A stretch of DNA of 64,000 nt. Source: Erwinia_E haradaeae_C (lineage in GTDB: Bacteria; Pseudomonadota; Gammaproteobacteria; Enterobacterales; Enterobacteriaceae). Below the pieces are notes generated by a model, which was given only the letters and a program-made list of their open reading frames with translations, was not told the DNA's origin and searched no databases. Every line of letters begins with the position of its first letter. Within the stretch, counting starts at the first letter, position 1. Positions 29,880 through 41,959 of the stretch are shown piece by piece. The stretch is taken from positions 620,001 to 684,000 of the forward strand of contig NZ_LR217735.1 in assembly GCF_900698995.1 (NCBI RefSeq), written 5' to 3'. The position numbers were made by a program, and so were the translations under genes.

Positions 29880-32800
29880 TCTATTCCTCTCGGTAGGGTT
29901 CAAGTATGTTATTATTCGTCAATTATAATGAACCCAACATGTTAGCACTGTCTAACATATAATCTTAGTAATATAACTTATGCTAATGAATAATGATTAG
30001 TTAACTTATAATAGTTTGTTTATAAAAGCATAAATAGTATTTATGATCAAAATTATTCTTAATAACCAACTTACGGAGTAATATTTCATGTTCTTAATAA
30101 TTATTAATTAAAACATAAAATAAATATTGATAAATGAGTTCCTTATCCTCAGAGTTGTTGAACTTCTCTATTATTGAATCTTTTCTAAATCGCTATTATC
30201 TATTTCATTTGTATAAATATATCCATATTTTTATACTATGATATATATAATAAAAATATTAAGATATTTTGTCTAAAAGTTAAAGATGTGAAGTTATTAT
30301 ATTATTTCCTTGTTATTTTATTACCTTTCTAAAATAGAAGTATCTTGTTTTTATTACAGAAATATTATTAATTATTAAATCTAATTTATAATTATAAAAA
30401 GATATAATAATATTATAAACTGATATGAGTGTCTTTATATGTTATCAATATATTAAGTCATTTGTATAGTATGTGCCGCGTCAATCCATACAATATTTAT
30501 AATGAAGTCTATATTTCTATCGAAATAATTCATGAGGGATGTAGATTATTAAAACTAGTTAATCAGAAAAAGAAAAATCTGAATACTTATTATTCAGCAT
30601 TCCACGTTAGATTTAAAAAGTGGCAAATTACTTTCAGAACTATTCACCATTAAACAATAATGTAATTATCATATATTACTAAACATCAAATTATTTTATT
30701 ACGCTGCAGAAAATTAAAAACTTCACGAATACTATTGTATTTTTTAACAGTGAATTAAAAACATATAATTTATGATCCATCAGATTTACTCATCTTTTGT
30801 AGTATAAAAAAATAGTGCATTTTCTCTATCACTCACGTCATCTTCTTAAAGGTGAAAAAATCAAAAAAAATAATGGTAATATAAGCTATATGTCATACAA
30901 CATCCAGGATAAAAGTCTCTTAATCATATTAGTACTATCAGCTTGTAAAGGTAGATAGATGTCAAAAAAAAGTCAAAAACCCACCCAATAAATACATCAA
31001 ACTGAAACATAGATTAAGATCTAATATCTTACTAAATTACATCGTATGCATATAAGCTATATATGCTATAATGAATTATAATAATGCATCTATAAACTGA
31101 CTGAAGAAAATATAGATAAATATTATATCGATTTAGATTTTAATTACTTAGCAATACATTAAAAAATATAAATAAATATTTCAAAATATTTATTTCTAAA
31201 ATTTCTGTATCATTTTATTGTTATATTTTATATGTGATGTTTTATTAGCGCTTGATGTTTGGTAAATTTCAAAATGTTAGTGCGTATATTAAAATTAAAA
31301 GTTTTAAAATGTAACCTTAAATCGAAATCGTGATAATGTTAAAATAACTTACATATCACAAATAACATAAATATATATTTTAAGGTAAAAGTACTACATA
31401 CCCTGCATCAAAATATAATATATATCACTTTATTTTATATTGGCAAAACCATAAGATTTTTATGTAATTCAAGTGATACTGCCAGCCAATATAGTAGAAA
31501 AACTACTAAGAATAACAAAAATTCAGTTACGCGGAGTTACTAAAAACATAGATTGTCATAATATAAAATTAGCTAGCCTGTACAGAATTAGAATAAGATC
31601 TTTTAAATTACTACTATCAACTTATCGTAACGTTAAGATTAATTTTTTAATTCTCCTATATCAGTTCATTAAGAATGAAAACATTATTAGTTACTAAAAA
31701 CTATCTGAGTAAAATCTTTAGACAAAAAATAATATTTAGCATAATTTGTACAATAAAAATTTAGCCTAATATGTTTTAAGTGAATGCTTGATACTAATCA
31801 TATCCTCAGTAGGCTGGATACTCTACTATCTATGTTATACCAAATTAAAATGTAATCCTATTAATAATATGAATATGCTATACAATAGAATATTGTATAT
31901 AGTTTAACATTTTAAGTACAACCTGATATATATCACAATGTAAACATATTCAGAAAAATTTAAAAATATGTATTTATATTAAATAACATTAAAAACATAT
32001 ATTTACATCTAAAATAATTGTAGGTATTTCTATAAGTAGAAAATAATAATACTAATATCACTGCATGATTTTTTCAAAAAATACGGGTATATGTAAATTA
32101 ATCTAAGAATATTTCTTCCTCTGTGTCTTTATCAGAATTCTATAATATTATATTATGTGCATATTTATCAAATTTGTTCATATCGATTGACATGATGTGA
32201 GAATATTCATTATATATATCAAAATCTGTATAAAATAGATTTTTTATCATCCCTAATTAAGACTACATTGTTAAAATAAAAACTTAGAAATACAAAAAAA
32301 TTTGATCTATATCCTAATGCTGCCATTTAAGTCAATTAAGAATACAAATATCGCCTGAACTGCTCAGTAAAAATAAACACAGTTCCTGGTTTGTTCTTTA
32401 ATTATCGAGTAAGCATACATTGCTAATTTTAAAATTACACTATAAACTACAGGCACCATTCAAATGTACATTTATAGAAAAAACTAGAAAAATTTTAATA
32501 CTAACCTAAAGAAACTCATCAAACGTCTTATTAAATTTTTTTTATATTGATCGTTAAAGGTAAAAAATTATATCTGCGATAGTATTCTTCTTTACATCTA
32601 ACATTCAAATATCAATTATTTATCAAAATTATTTAACAATTTCATGAATTAATTTCCTTTTGTATTTTAATCTCTATCAATTTTCTAAATTAAGATCACT
32701 ATCTTAACTAAAGATTTCAAAAATACACACTCATGTATCACAATAAAATGTTACGTTCAAATAAAGAATACAAAACATTCTACCTCAATATAATATTTAA

Positions 32801-34021
32801 TATCAACAATCAACTAGACATAATATTAAATTGTCTTAAAATTTTTAATTTAAACCACTATTTGAATACATTCATAAGATGATAATCTAGCTAGTATAAA
32901 ATTTTAAACAGTCAACTAATGATTACATACAGGAATAGATGCAAAATATGTTTTATCTTTTTGCGTGTTATATTTTTAATAAATTAAAGAGAACTTTCAT
33001 AATTTATACTGTAAGTAGGTGTACTTTTAAATGTTATATGATTTTATGTATAGCTTCTAAAATAATAACTTTATTATATTCTAAATATATATAAACTGAC
33101 CATTAATCCTATCTGTTAAAACTAAAAAATGAACAAATCAATCGATAATAATACAAGTATATTCACATTAAGATATAAATTAAAAAATATATTAAATACT
33201 ATCTATATTTATAAAAATATCAAAGCATCCAGATTTCGTTGAAACCGATAATAGATTACATGGCGCTTTCATAAATCTCCATATCAGCCCAAAAATAAAA
33301 TTTTATTATTTAAATATTAATACAAATGAAAAATTCAATATCTTACTTTATTAATATTTGTTGATCTTTTAACAAACTAAATTAAATTAAATTTTAAGGA
33401 GAGAAGATAATTATTTAGAATAATGGGAAAAATATTTAATCTCTAATTTTACAGACTGCTAAAATAGTTTAGTTTTAATTTTAAATACTATTTTATAATA
33501 AATAAAAAAATTTACATTAAATTCTGCCTATAAAATTAATTATATTACTTATTGGTGCTATTAATTTTATAACAATATATTATTGTATACATCTATATTA
33601 TTGTATGCATCATATTTATTTTATGATCAAATAATAGAATTATTTAATAATAATTAGATAAAACATATCTATAAAATTAATGACTAAAATATTTTAGTCC
33701 TTTTATTAGTTCTATGTAAACATATATATTGATAATATTAAATATATATGTTTTATAATTATTGCGAATTATATGTCCAATGTTACATTTACTATAAAAA
33801 TGAATAAAAAATATTATTTTGAATTTTTTAGATTAAAAACATGACAACTTTATTTTCTATCTAATCCAATTCATATGATATCACATATAAAGTTATATAT
33901 ATTAATATTGATTTAGCGTATTCATATACATCCTTTTGGCTTGGTGCAGTTTTAATTTACCTACATAATAATCAATATTACATCAAAGCTGAAATATAAA
34001 AAAATTGAAAACATGTTTTCA
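29880..34021. other. 4.1 kb gene-free region
   Basis: This is the longest empty stretch in the window. Two 74-codon plus-strand frames (30429-30653 and 31473-31697) have no recognisable similarity and no ribosome site, so I leave them out. Noted structures are a 9-bp perfect hairpin TATACAATA/TATTGTATA at 31879-31899 and an 18-base tandem pair at 33576-33611 (17 of 18 identical). Base composition is uniformly AT-rich with no coding islands. Confidence 0.6.
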
Positions 34022-34669
34022 TTATTCAAAAAATTGATTAATTTTTGCTTTTAAAATATCAATCGCAATACGATTCTTTCCTCCACGCGGTACAATAATA
34101 TCAGCATATTGCTTACAAGGTTCAATAAATTGAAAAAACATAGGCCGCACTGTCTTCTGATATTGATCCATAACAGAATCTATGGAACGCCCCCTCTCGT
34201 TTACATCACGCTTCATGCGTCGCATAAGACAAATATCGAGCGAGGTATCCACAAAAATAGAAAAATTCATCTCTTGACGTAATTTGGCGTTTGTTAATAA
34301 CAAGATACCTTCTAAGATAATTACTTTTTTTGGTTTTAAATGTAATGTTTTTTTTGTACGTGTATGCTCAACATAACTATAAACTGGTAAATCAATTGAA
34401 TATCCTGATTTGAGCATCTGTAAGTGTTGTAAAAGTAGACCATGATCCATAGCATTTGGATGGTCATAATTCGTTTTTACTCTTTCGGACATAGTTAGGT
34501 GTCCCTGATCTCTATAATAAGCGTCTTCAGGAATCACACCAATATTATCATCACCGAAACGATCTCTAACTTCATGATATAACGTGCTAGCAATCAAGCT
34601 TTTACCTGAGGCGGATGCGCCTGAGATACCTACAATAACACACTGATGATGAGATGAATTTTCAACCAT
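34022..34669 (-). CDS. udk: Uridine/cytidine kinase
   Basis: It phosphorylates uridine or cytidine to UMP or CMP in pyrimidine salvage. I choose the ATG at 34669, giving 215 residues (E. coli 213); the longer frame from 34708 adds 13 residues with no counterpart. The P-loop GISGASASGKS is at about residues 14-24, followed by IPEDAYYRDQ, NYDHPNAMDH, the lid-region block RRMKRDVNERGRS, and the C-terminus PRGGKNRIAIDILKAKI. E. coli dcd, which follows udk, is missing. It may let the symbiont use host nucleosides. Confidence 0.95.
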   Translation of the reverse strand: MVENSSHHQCVIVGISGASASGKSLIASTLYHEVRDRFGDDNIGVIPEDAYYRDQGHLTMSERVKTNYDHPNAMDHGLLLQHLQMLKSGYSIDLPVYSYVEHTRTKKTLHLKPKKVIILEGILLLTNAKLRQEMNFSIFVDTSLDICLMRRMKRDVNERGRSIDSVMDQYQKTVRPMFFQFIEPCKQYADIIVPRGGKNRIAIDILKAKINQFFE

Positions 34670-36287
34670 ATTTGAACGACCTGCACTGGGAACAGCATAA
34701 AAAGGCACTATGAATATTTATAGATTGTTCGATGCAGAAAATATCCATAAACCAGCCTAGGTGTAAAACCTAAGTGCAATTTGTCGCTATATTATACTAA
34801 TGTGTAGTAGTAATATACTACTAATAGTGTTAATTTTTAATAATTATATCGTTGTTATTTAATAGAATTTATAGAGTAAAACCTATACCAGCTAGATAAT
34901 AACATATATTCTAAGAATTTTATTTTTCTAGATTTAAATCTGCTAGCCTAAAATAAGTGCATGATAAAATATAAACGAAGATTCTATTTAATAAAAACAA
35001 TTTAATGAGATACAATTATAATGCTTAGTTTTATATACTAATACAGCACTAAAAATATTTATTAATATTCATTTACTGAATTTTTAATCAAAAGTTATTG
35101 TGAACACTTGTTTTTATCAATTTCAATTTTCAGTGCAGATATTTTTTCATTCTCAACCTTTTTCAGTGAGCAACCTATTAGAGAATCACTAATAGTGAAC
35201 CAGAATAAACATTACTAGTAGAGTTTGAATCATCAGTAAATTAACAAATTTTAATCTCTATCCACAATTAATTAATATTTTATCTTTAATCATTAGTAAA
35301 TAAGAGAATTTTCTTGTTTCTTTTTTTTTGCAATCAAAATGAATAAAATATTAAAAGTAAGATATTAAAATCTAATTACCTTCTTTTTTTAAAAATCTAT
35401 ATTTTTCAGTATCTAGTAAAAAATTATCTAAAATTTTTTTATATAATTTTTATTAATACAGCCGCTAGTTTGTACTAATCCTGTTACTGGCAGGTATTCC
35501 TTAATCTAGAAAATTAAGCTATAGGCTATTAGTAATCTAAAATAAAAGTATATATATATTTATATACGAATTTACTTAAAGAGATTGCTCTAGCTAAAAG
35601 ATAGCTAGCTTCTTGATTATGTATTAAGTCTTATGATGACCTACTCTAAACTAACTATATTATTTTATCAAAACTTTGACCGATGCTACAACTAAAGATA
35701 TTCATTAAGTGCTACATTGATTAGTATAAATATAATTTGTGAGACGATTGATATTATTAATAGATAAAATATCTATTAATAAATTGCGAATATCTCGAAT
35801 ACTTTTAGAAAAAACTTAGTGAAATATTATTCATGGATAAATAACTATTCAGGGATGCTGCAATACTTAATGCTAGATATTAGAATAAAATTATCGAATA
35901 AAAATTATTCAACTTTCTTTTTGTGCCGTAATAGTCTGTGTTAGAATAAGATAAAATAAAATACAGATCGTATTCTCCATTATCTTCAGAATCTTTTAAT
36001 GGCTTACCCATGTCTTATTGCTAACAATAATATGAGCAATAGTAAAACTTACTCTAAGTTAGATAAACACAATATGAACTCTATTACTAATAATATACGT
36101 CAATTTTGTTGATAAATTCTTAAACTTTTGAAGACTTTGTATCAATAGAGTCTTAATAATTTAATTTTTATTGTGTAATATTTAGATAATTTTATAAAAT
36201 TTATGCAGCTCTAAAAGAGCTAGTTTGATATAAGTTCTTTTATGTATTTTATTTCTATTGATTTATATCATAGAATTAAAATATGCA
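34670..36287. other. Gene-free spacer between udk and ptsI
   Basis: About 1.6 kb of AT-rich DNA with no gene. A hairpin TAGTAGTA-ATA-TACTACTA lies at 34805-34823, upstream of udk. E. coli has crr downstream of ptsI, that is, in the right-hand part of this spacer; no crr trace was recognised. The ptsI-proximal hairpin is listed separately. Confidence 0.55.
36207..36242 (-). terminator. Hairpin downstream of ptsI
   Basis: AGCTCT-AAA-AGAGCT at 36207-36221 overlaps an alternative pairing TAAAAGAGC with GTTCTTTTA at 36212-36242 (9 pairs, one G-U). It lies 46-80 bases after the ptsI stop and probably ends its transcript. No clean T-run follows. Confidence 0.35.
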
Positions 36288-38021
36288 TTATTCTAAAGTC
36301 AAATGTTTTTCTTTAATAAAATCATTTACTATATTTGCTATTGCATCAGAAGTCGGCTCAATTAACGCTTGTTGTACTAATCTCTTGGTGTCCTGAAAAT
36401 ACACACTGCGAATAATTTTTTTTATACGTGGAATAGAAATAGCGCTCATGCTAAATTCATCTAATCCCATACCTAGTAATAATAGAGTTGCTCGCGGATC
36501 CCCTGCTAGCTCACCACACATACCAGTCCATTTACCTTCATGATGAGAAGCGTCAATTACTTGCTTAATTAACATTAGAACAGAAGGGCATATGGGGTTA
36601 TACAGATGAGATATAAGATCATTGCCACGATCTACCGCTAAAGTATATTGAGTTAGGTCATTTGTTCCAATACTAAAGAAGTCCACTTCTTTCGCTAAGT
36701 GACATGAGATTATTGCAGAGGCAGGAGTTTCTACCATAATACCAATCTCAATTTTATTGTTGAACGGAATGGATTTGCTATATAGTTGTTTTTTTAAGGT
36801 TTGAAGCTCTTTTTTTAAAAAACGTACTTCTTCAACAGAAATGACCATAGGAAACATAATACGCAATTTACCAAAAACAGAAGCACGCAACATAGCACGT
36901 AACTGTGTATGAAGAATATCAGTTCGATCCATTGAAATGCGAATAGCGCGCCAACCAAGAAAAGGGTTTGCCTCTTTTGGTAGATTCATATACGGTAAAT
37001 CTTTATCACCACCGATATCCATTGTTCGTATAATTACACCACAAGAACCAACCGCTTCTACTACCATTTTATAGACCTGAAACTGCTCCTCTTCACTAGG
37101 TAATGAATTACGATCCATGAATAAGCATTCAGTGCGGTACAATCCTACACCTTCTGCGCCATAACGCTTTACCCCTGCAACATCATATATCGTTCCAATA
37201 TTAGCAGAAACTTGCACTTGATGATCATCAAGAGTAATAGCAGGTAATGAGTTCAGTTTTAATAACGCGTTTTTTTGGATATTGTATTGATTAGCTAATT
37301 TTTTTAGCTCTTTAATTTTTTCTGGGACTGGATTAATATATATTTTGTTGTTTATTCCATCTAAAATTAAGAAATCTCCATCTTTAACTCGACGAGTAAT
37401 ATCTCCAGTACCAACAATAGCTGGCAACTCTAATGAGCGCGCCATAATTGAAGTATGAGAAGTCTGCCCTCCAAGATCAGTAATAAAACCAAGTACCTTT
37501 TTTAAGTTGATCTGAGAAATATCCGAAGGTGTCAAATCTTTAGCGATAAGTATAACTTCTTCATTAATAGCACTAAGATCAGTAATCTGTAACCCTAGAA
37601 TATTTTTTAATAAACGCTGACCTATATCTAGAACGTCAGATGCACGCTCTCTGAGATAAGCATCCTCAAGATCCTCCAAGGCTTTTGCTTGAGCGTTGAT
37701 AACAGTATATACTGCAAAATCAGCAGTAACTAACTCATCTTTAATAAAAGAAGTAATTTCCTGTTCGAGCTCCTCATCCTCTAGAAGCATAGCGTGCCCT
37801 TCAAAAATCTCTGTTTTTCCTGATCCATGCACTTTATTAGCTTTGATTTTTATTACTTCAAGTTGCTCGTAAGATTTTTGTCGACCATAAATAAATCGCT
37901 GAATTTCACTATTAATTTGATCTAATGAGATAGTTTTTCTATGGATTATAATCTCTTCTTCTTTAAGGAGAAGGGCTTTCCCAAACGCTATCATTGGTGA
38001 CGCAATAATACCTGAAATCAT
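36288..38021 (-). CDS. ptsI: Phosphoenolpyruvate-protein phosphotransferase (PTS enzyme I)
   Basis: Enzyme I takes the phosphoryl group from PEP and passes it to HPr, starting the sugar phosphotransferase chain. The protein is 577 residues (E. coli 575) and complete. The phosphorylated His189 is present, but the loop reads GGQTSH where E. coli has GGRTSH, so residue 186 is Gln. The PEP-site blocks MDIGGDKDLPY, GTNDLTQYTLAVDR and the catalytic Cys of GMCGELAGD remain. YRTEF has become YRTEC. ptsH and crr, its operon partners in E. coli, are not on either side, so it is an orphan here. Confidence 0.96.
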   Translation of the reverse strand: MISGIIASPMIAFGKALLLKEEEIIIHRKTISLDQINSEIQRFIYGRQKSYEQLEVIKIKANKVHGSGKTEIFEGHAMLLEDEELEQEITSFIKDELVTADFAVYTVINAQAKALEDLEDAYLRERASDVLDIGQRLLKNILGLQITDLSAINEEVILIAKDLTPSDISQINLKKVLGFITDLGGQTSHTSIMARSLELPAIVGTGDITRRVKDGDFLILDGINNKIYINPVPEKIKELKKLANQYNIQKNALLKLNSLPAITLDDHQVQVSANIGTIYDVAGVKRYGAEGVGLYRTECLFMDRNSLPSEEEQFQVYKMVVEAVGSCGVIIRTMDIGGDKDLPYMNLPKEANPFLGWRAIRISMDRTDILHTQLRAMLRASVFGKLRIMFPMVISVEEVRFLKKELQTLKKQLYSKSIPFNNKIEIGIMVETPASAIISCHLAKEVDFFSIGTNDLTQYTLAVDRGNDLISHLYNPICPSVLMLIKQVIDASHHEGKWTGMCGELAGDPRATLLLLGMGLDEFSMSAISIPRIKKIIRSVYFQDTKRLVQQALIEPTSDAIANIVNDFIKEKHLTLE

Positions 38022-39660
38022 AACTCTACCTTAAATTTATAAAACTTTATAAAAAAGATGACTACATTAGTAATGCTGATGTTATATAAAGATACAGAAA
38101 GATAATCAATGAAAAATATTTAAAAATATCATTTTAATGATGCTTATTAGCAATCAAAATACTTATATTTGATAAGTATATAGCAAAGTATATAAAAGAT
38201 TTTTAAATATTAATTTTATTTTTAAACTATTACTAGAAAAGTAAAGATCTGTGATCCATCGTGCCTAATTTTATCCAATTAGCCAACAGGACCTAATTTG
38301 TACATCGTAAAAAAATCATTGTTCTATACTATAATATATATAATTTTTTCAAATTAAACGATATATTCCTGTGAGATAAAATCTAAAACTTTAAAGATTT
38401 GTTGCATGTTGATAAAAATAATAAAATTTTTTTATATTATCATCACGTAAAAATTAAATACAATCTACCTCTATATAATTGACTTACTCAGGATATTAAG
38501 ATCAAAGTTTTCGATATAAGCTATATTTTGTACACATTATAAACTGAAGCCATTAATGAAAGAAAGGAGAGCATTAAACTAAAATAATTTTTCTCAAATA
38601 AGAGTATACTAATCATACTTTGATAAATTTAAATCTTTATGATAGCAATGAGAAAATATAAATATATGTAAACTGGATCAAGGGGTATTGGATAAGAATC
38701 ATTGCAAGCAATCATCATTTAACAGGCTATAGGAGAATATATAAAGAAAACATTTTATAAAAAAACTCCATTTTCATTACACCATATTACATGTTACATA
38801 ATAATAAATTAATAAATATCATGATAATTTTATTTATAGAACAACTATTTTAATTTCTAGAGTAAATATTATATTATTTATATAATATATAAATTAATCT
38901 CAATCGTTAATAAGTATGAAGCATTTTATCTAATATTTTTAATCATCTAAGTGTAATGCTGTTATGCATACCTGTAAGTATAGCGAAAATATAAATAAAA
39001 TTTTATATTATATTTATCGATAAAGTATATTATATATAATATACTCTGATACTTTGGTTGAATCTATTTTATAGTTTTTTAAAAAATAGATATAAGTTAC
39101 ATCTATTGTTTTTTATTGGAATTACCTTTATGTATCTACTAAATTAAGCACATACGGCAAAATACTGTTCTTTCCAGACAGTACATGAAATACATAAAGT
39201 ATATGCAATATATAAATTTTATTCACTATACTGTTAAGGTAATTTTCTTTTTTCTCTTTTTTTTATCTAATCTTATATGTAAATTATTTTATTAATATAT
39301 GTATATGTAACTCTAAAAATTGATACTAAATATCTTGATACTAAATATCAATAAGGCTACATCTATAATCTGTTCGAGTTCCGGGAGATATTACATTGAT
39401 AAAATGATTAATTAATTATACAAGATGATGATATTGGATAAAAATTTGACGAACTGCTAATAAAAGAGCATTATTAGAATTATTTTTTTAACTACAATAT
39501 TTGTCTACAATTATAAATATAGAAATAATCCTAACTTTATGCATTGATAGTCCTTTTATTTAAAATAAGACTAGTATCAAAAATAACATTAAAGGTATTC
39601 TGTATTTTATAAGTTCAATACTAGTTAAGTATTTTTATTTATTAAATGGTAGACTTATTT
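38022..39660. other. Gene-free spacer upstream of secE
   Basis: About 1.6 kb. E. coli has tufB and four tRNA genes just before secE; none is present. Visible are a perfect tandem pair of TTGATACTAAATATC at 39320-39349 and a tRNA T-loop-like GTTCGAGTTCC near 39372 that lacks pairing arms. No ptsH trace was seen upstream of ptsI. Confidence 0.55.
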
Positions 39661-40047
39661 ATGAATGATAGTATAGAAGATGCCCTACAAAAAAAAAAGA
39701 GGATAGAGATTTATAAGTGGTTAGGTGTAATACTGTTAGTAATGGCTGCTGTTATTGGAAATATTATATATCATAATGTACTATTTTCAGTTCGAGTATT
39801 TGTAATTATATTATTAATAATACCAGCAACTATCCTTGCACTATTGACTATAAAAGGTAAAGCAGCATTAAATTTTACATATCAAGCTCATACTGAGATT
39901 CGTAAAATTATCTGGCCTACTCGTCAGGAGACCTTCCATACTACATTTATTGTTAGTGCGGTGACTGCTATAATGTCATTTATTTTATGGGGACTAGATA
40001 GCATACTAGTTCGCTTGGTATCATTTATTACTGGCCTGAGGTTTTAA
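39661..40047 (+). CDS. secE: Preprotein translocase subunit SecE
   Basis: SecE is the essential clamp of the SecYEG channel in the inner membrane. Started at ATG 39661, with a GGTAG site 8 bases before, it has 128 residues (E. coli 127); an in-frame ATG at 39646 would add five residues. Three membrane segments are visible: two at about residues 18-60 and the conserved C-terminal one ending DSILVRLVSFITGLRF. The amphipathic block IRKIIWPTRQET (around residue 82-93) is the signature that binds SecY. It is followed one base later by nusG, as in most bacteria. Confidence 0.95.
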   Translation: MNDSIEDALQKKKRIEIYKWLGVILLVMAAVIGNIIYHNVLFSVRVFVIILLIIPATILALLTIKGKAALNFTYQAHTEIRKIIWPTRQETFHTTFIVSAVTAIMSFILWGLDSILVRLVSFITGLRF

Positions 40048-40048
40048 G

Positions 40049-40594
40049 ATGTTGGAAGCCACACAAAAACGTTGGTACGTCATACAGGCGTTTTCCGGTT
40101 TTGAAAGTCGTGTAGCTCAATCATTACGTGAGCATATTAAGTTGAATAATATGGAAAAATTATTTGGCGATATTATGGTACCCACCGAAGAAGTAGTTGA
40201 GATTCGTCGAGGCCAGCGTCGAAAAAGTGAACGCAAGTTTTTCCCAGGATACGTTTTGGTTCAGATGATTATGCATGATGATAGCTGGCATCTTGTGAGA
40301 AAAATACCACGAGTTATGGGGTTTATCGGCGGAACGTCTGATCATCCAGCGCCAATTAGTAATAAAGAAGTAAAAGCTATTGCCACTCTCTTGCAGAAAA
40401 TTGGAGATAAACCACGTCCTAAAACATTATTTGAACCTGGTGAGATTGTGCGCGTCAATGATGGTCCATTTTCTGATTTTAATGGCGTAGTAGAAGAAGT
40501 TGATTACGAAAAAAGTCGTTTGAAAGTATCTGTATCTATATTTGGCCGAGCAACACCAGTAGAGTTAGATTTTTCTCAAGTAGAAAAAGGGTAA
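40049..40594 (+). CDS. nusG: Transcription termination/antitermination factor NusG
   Basis: NusG binds the RNA polymerase clamp to suppress pausing and links it to Rho or to ribosomal protein S10. The protein is 181 residues, the E. coli length. The N-terminal NGN domain begins with the RWYVIQAFSGFE block and includes PGYVLVQM. The KOW motif in the C-terminal domain reads FEPGEIVRVNDGPFSDFNG. It starts one base after the secE TAA, with GAGG inside the secE coding end as the likely ribosome site, so the two are translated together. Confidence 0.98.
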   Translation: MLEATQKRWYVIQAFSGFESRVAQSLREHIKLNNMEKLFGDIMVPTEEVVEIRRGQRRKSERKFFPGYVLVQMIMHDDSWHLVRKIPRVMGFIGGTSDHPAPISNKEVKAIATLLQKIGDKPRPKTLFEPGEIVRVNDGPFSDFNGVVEEVDYEKSRLKVSVSIFGRATPVELDFSQVEKG

Positions 40595-40821
40595 GAATTA
40601 TAATAACCTATATAATCCGATATATTGTTTAAGACGCTGTTTGCAAAATTTAATTATTGATTTTATCCCAAACGATGAGTATATCAACATTGCGAGAGTC
40701 ATGTAATTATTATATTATTAGTATAATTTTACAAATTATTACATATAAATTATATATATTCAGAATAATTATAGGAAATTTACTAGGTTGAAAAAATTGT
40801 CACTCTATTCGAGGCATTACA

Positions 40822-41250
40822 ATGGCTAAGAAAGTACAAGCCTACATTAAGCTGCAAGTTGCGGCTGGTATGGCAAATCCGAGCCCTCCAGTAGGTCCGG
40901 CTCTCGGTCAAAAAGGAGTTAACATTATGGAATTCTGTAAAGCATTTAATGCCAAAACAGAATCAATGGAAAAAGGGGTTCCGATTCCAGTTGTAATTAC
41001 CGTTTACTCTGACCGTTCTTTTGTTTTTATTACTAAAACACCTCCCTCAGCAGTCTTGTTAAAAAAAGCAGCTGGTATAAAATCCGGATCCAGTCAACCG
41101 AAAAAAGATCAAGCTGGTACTTTATCATATGCCCAAATACGTCACATAGCAGAAACTAAATCAGCGGATATGACTGGTGCTAATATTGAAGCCATGAGCC
41201 GTTCAATTTTAGGAACTGCTTATTCTATGGGGTTAGTTGTGGAGGAATAA
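40822..41250 (+). CDS. rplK: 50S ribosomal protein L11
   Basis: L11 binds 23S rRNA in the GTPase-associated centre, where elongation factors act. The protein is 142 residues, equal to E. coli, and nearly identical in the N-terminal block KLQVAAGMANPSPPVGPALG and the C-terminal RNA-binding block. A GAGG site precedes the ATG. A 227-base spacer separates it from nusG and probably carries its promoter; a TATAAT at 40722-40727 is a candidate -10 without a good -35 match. It is followed after 4 bases by rplA. In E. coli the pair is regulated by L1 binding its own leader. Confidence 0.98.
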   Translation: MAKKVQAYIKLQVAAGMANPSPPVGPALGQKGVNIMEFCKAFNAKTESMEKGVPIPVVITVYSDRSFVFITKTPPSAVLLKKAAGIKSGSSQPKKDQAGTLSYAQIRHIAETKSADMTGANIEAMSRSILGTAYSMGLVVEE

Positions 41251-41254
41251 TAAA

Positions 41255-41959
41255 ATGACTAAGCTAACTAAACGTATGCGAATAATTCGTGAACAAATCC
41301 ATTCTGCTCAATTATATGATATCCACCAAGCACTGATTTTAATAAAAGAATTAGCTACTGTGCGTTTTATCGAGAGTATTGATGTGGCGGTAAACCTAGG
41401 GATTGATGCACGAAGATCTGACCAAAATATAAGAGGATATGTTATACTGCCACACGGTACTGGTCGTTTTGTGCGAGTAGCAGTATTTGCTAATGGAGAT
41501 AACGCTGTAGCTGCTAAATCTTCTGGTGCTGAATTTATTGGAATGGAAGATCTAGCAGAAAAAATCAAAAAAGGTGAATTAAACTTTGATGTTGTGATTG
41601 CATCTCCAGATTCGATGCATATCGTTAGTCAAGTAGGTCAGATTCTTGGGCCGCGCAATTTAATGCCAAATCCAAAAATAGGAACAGTCACACCTAATAT
41701 TGGGGAAGCAGTAAAAAATGCTAAAACCGGTCAGGTTAGTTACCGTAATGACAAAAATGGCATAATACATCTTACGATTGGTAAAGTAAATTTTAGTTCA
41801 AAGCAATTAATTGATAACTTAGAATCTTTTCTTGTTTCGATAAAAAAATCCAAACCTCCTCAAGCAAAAGGAATTTTTATTAAAAAAATTAGTCTTTCTA
41901 GTACTATGGGTGCAAGTTTTACAATAAATCCAACAAGTTTTAAATCTTGCACAATTTAA
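41255..41959 (+). CDS. rplA: 50S ribosomal protein L1
   Basis: L1 forms the mobile L1 stalk that helps release tRNA from the E site. In E. coli it also represses its own operon. I take the ATG at 41255, preceded by GGAGGAATAATAA, which gives 234 residues, the E. coli length; the open frame from 41237 overlaps the rplK end. The signature KNAKTGQVSYRNDKNGIIH and the GPRNLMPNPKIGTVT block are intact. The C-terminus is more diverged than the rest. It is separated from rplJ by 534 bases. Confidence 0.98.
   Translation: MTKLTKRMRIIREQIHSAQLYDIHQALILIKELATVRFIESIDVAVNLGIDARRSDQNIRGYVILPHGTGRFVRVAVFANGDNAVAAKSSGAEFIGMEDLAEKIKKGELNFDVVIASPDSMHIVSQVGQILGPRNLMPNPKIGTVTPNIGEAVKNAKTGQVSYRNDKNGIIHLTIGKVNFSSKQLIDNLESFLVSIKKSKPPQAKGIFIKKISLSSTMGASFTINPTSFKSCTI

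Noticed and set aside
30429..31697. Two 74-codon open frames in the 4.1 kb desert
   Set aside because: No ribosome site, no recognisable domain, and composition (Ile, Lys, Asn, Tyr) typical of chance frames in AT-rich DNA.
39360..39395. T-loop-like GTTCGAGTTCC suggesting a tRNA relic upstream of secE
   Set aside because: The flanking bases do not pair as a T-stem or acceptor stem, and no D-arm or anticodon arm is upstream. The usual tRNA cluster before tufB-secE makes it tempting, but the evidence is too weak.
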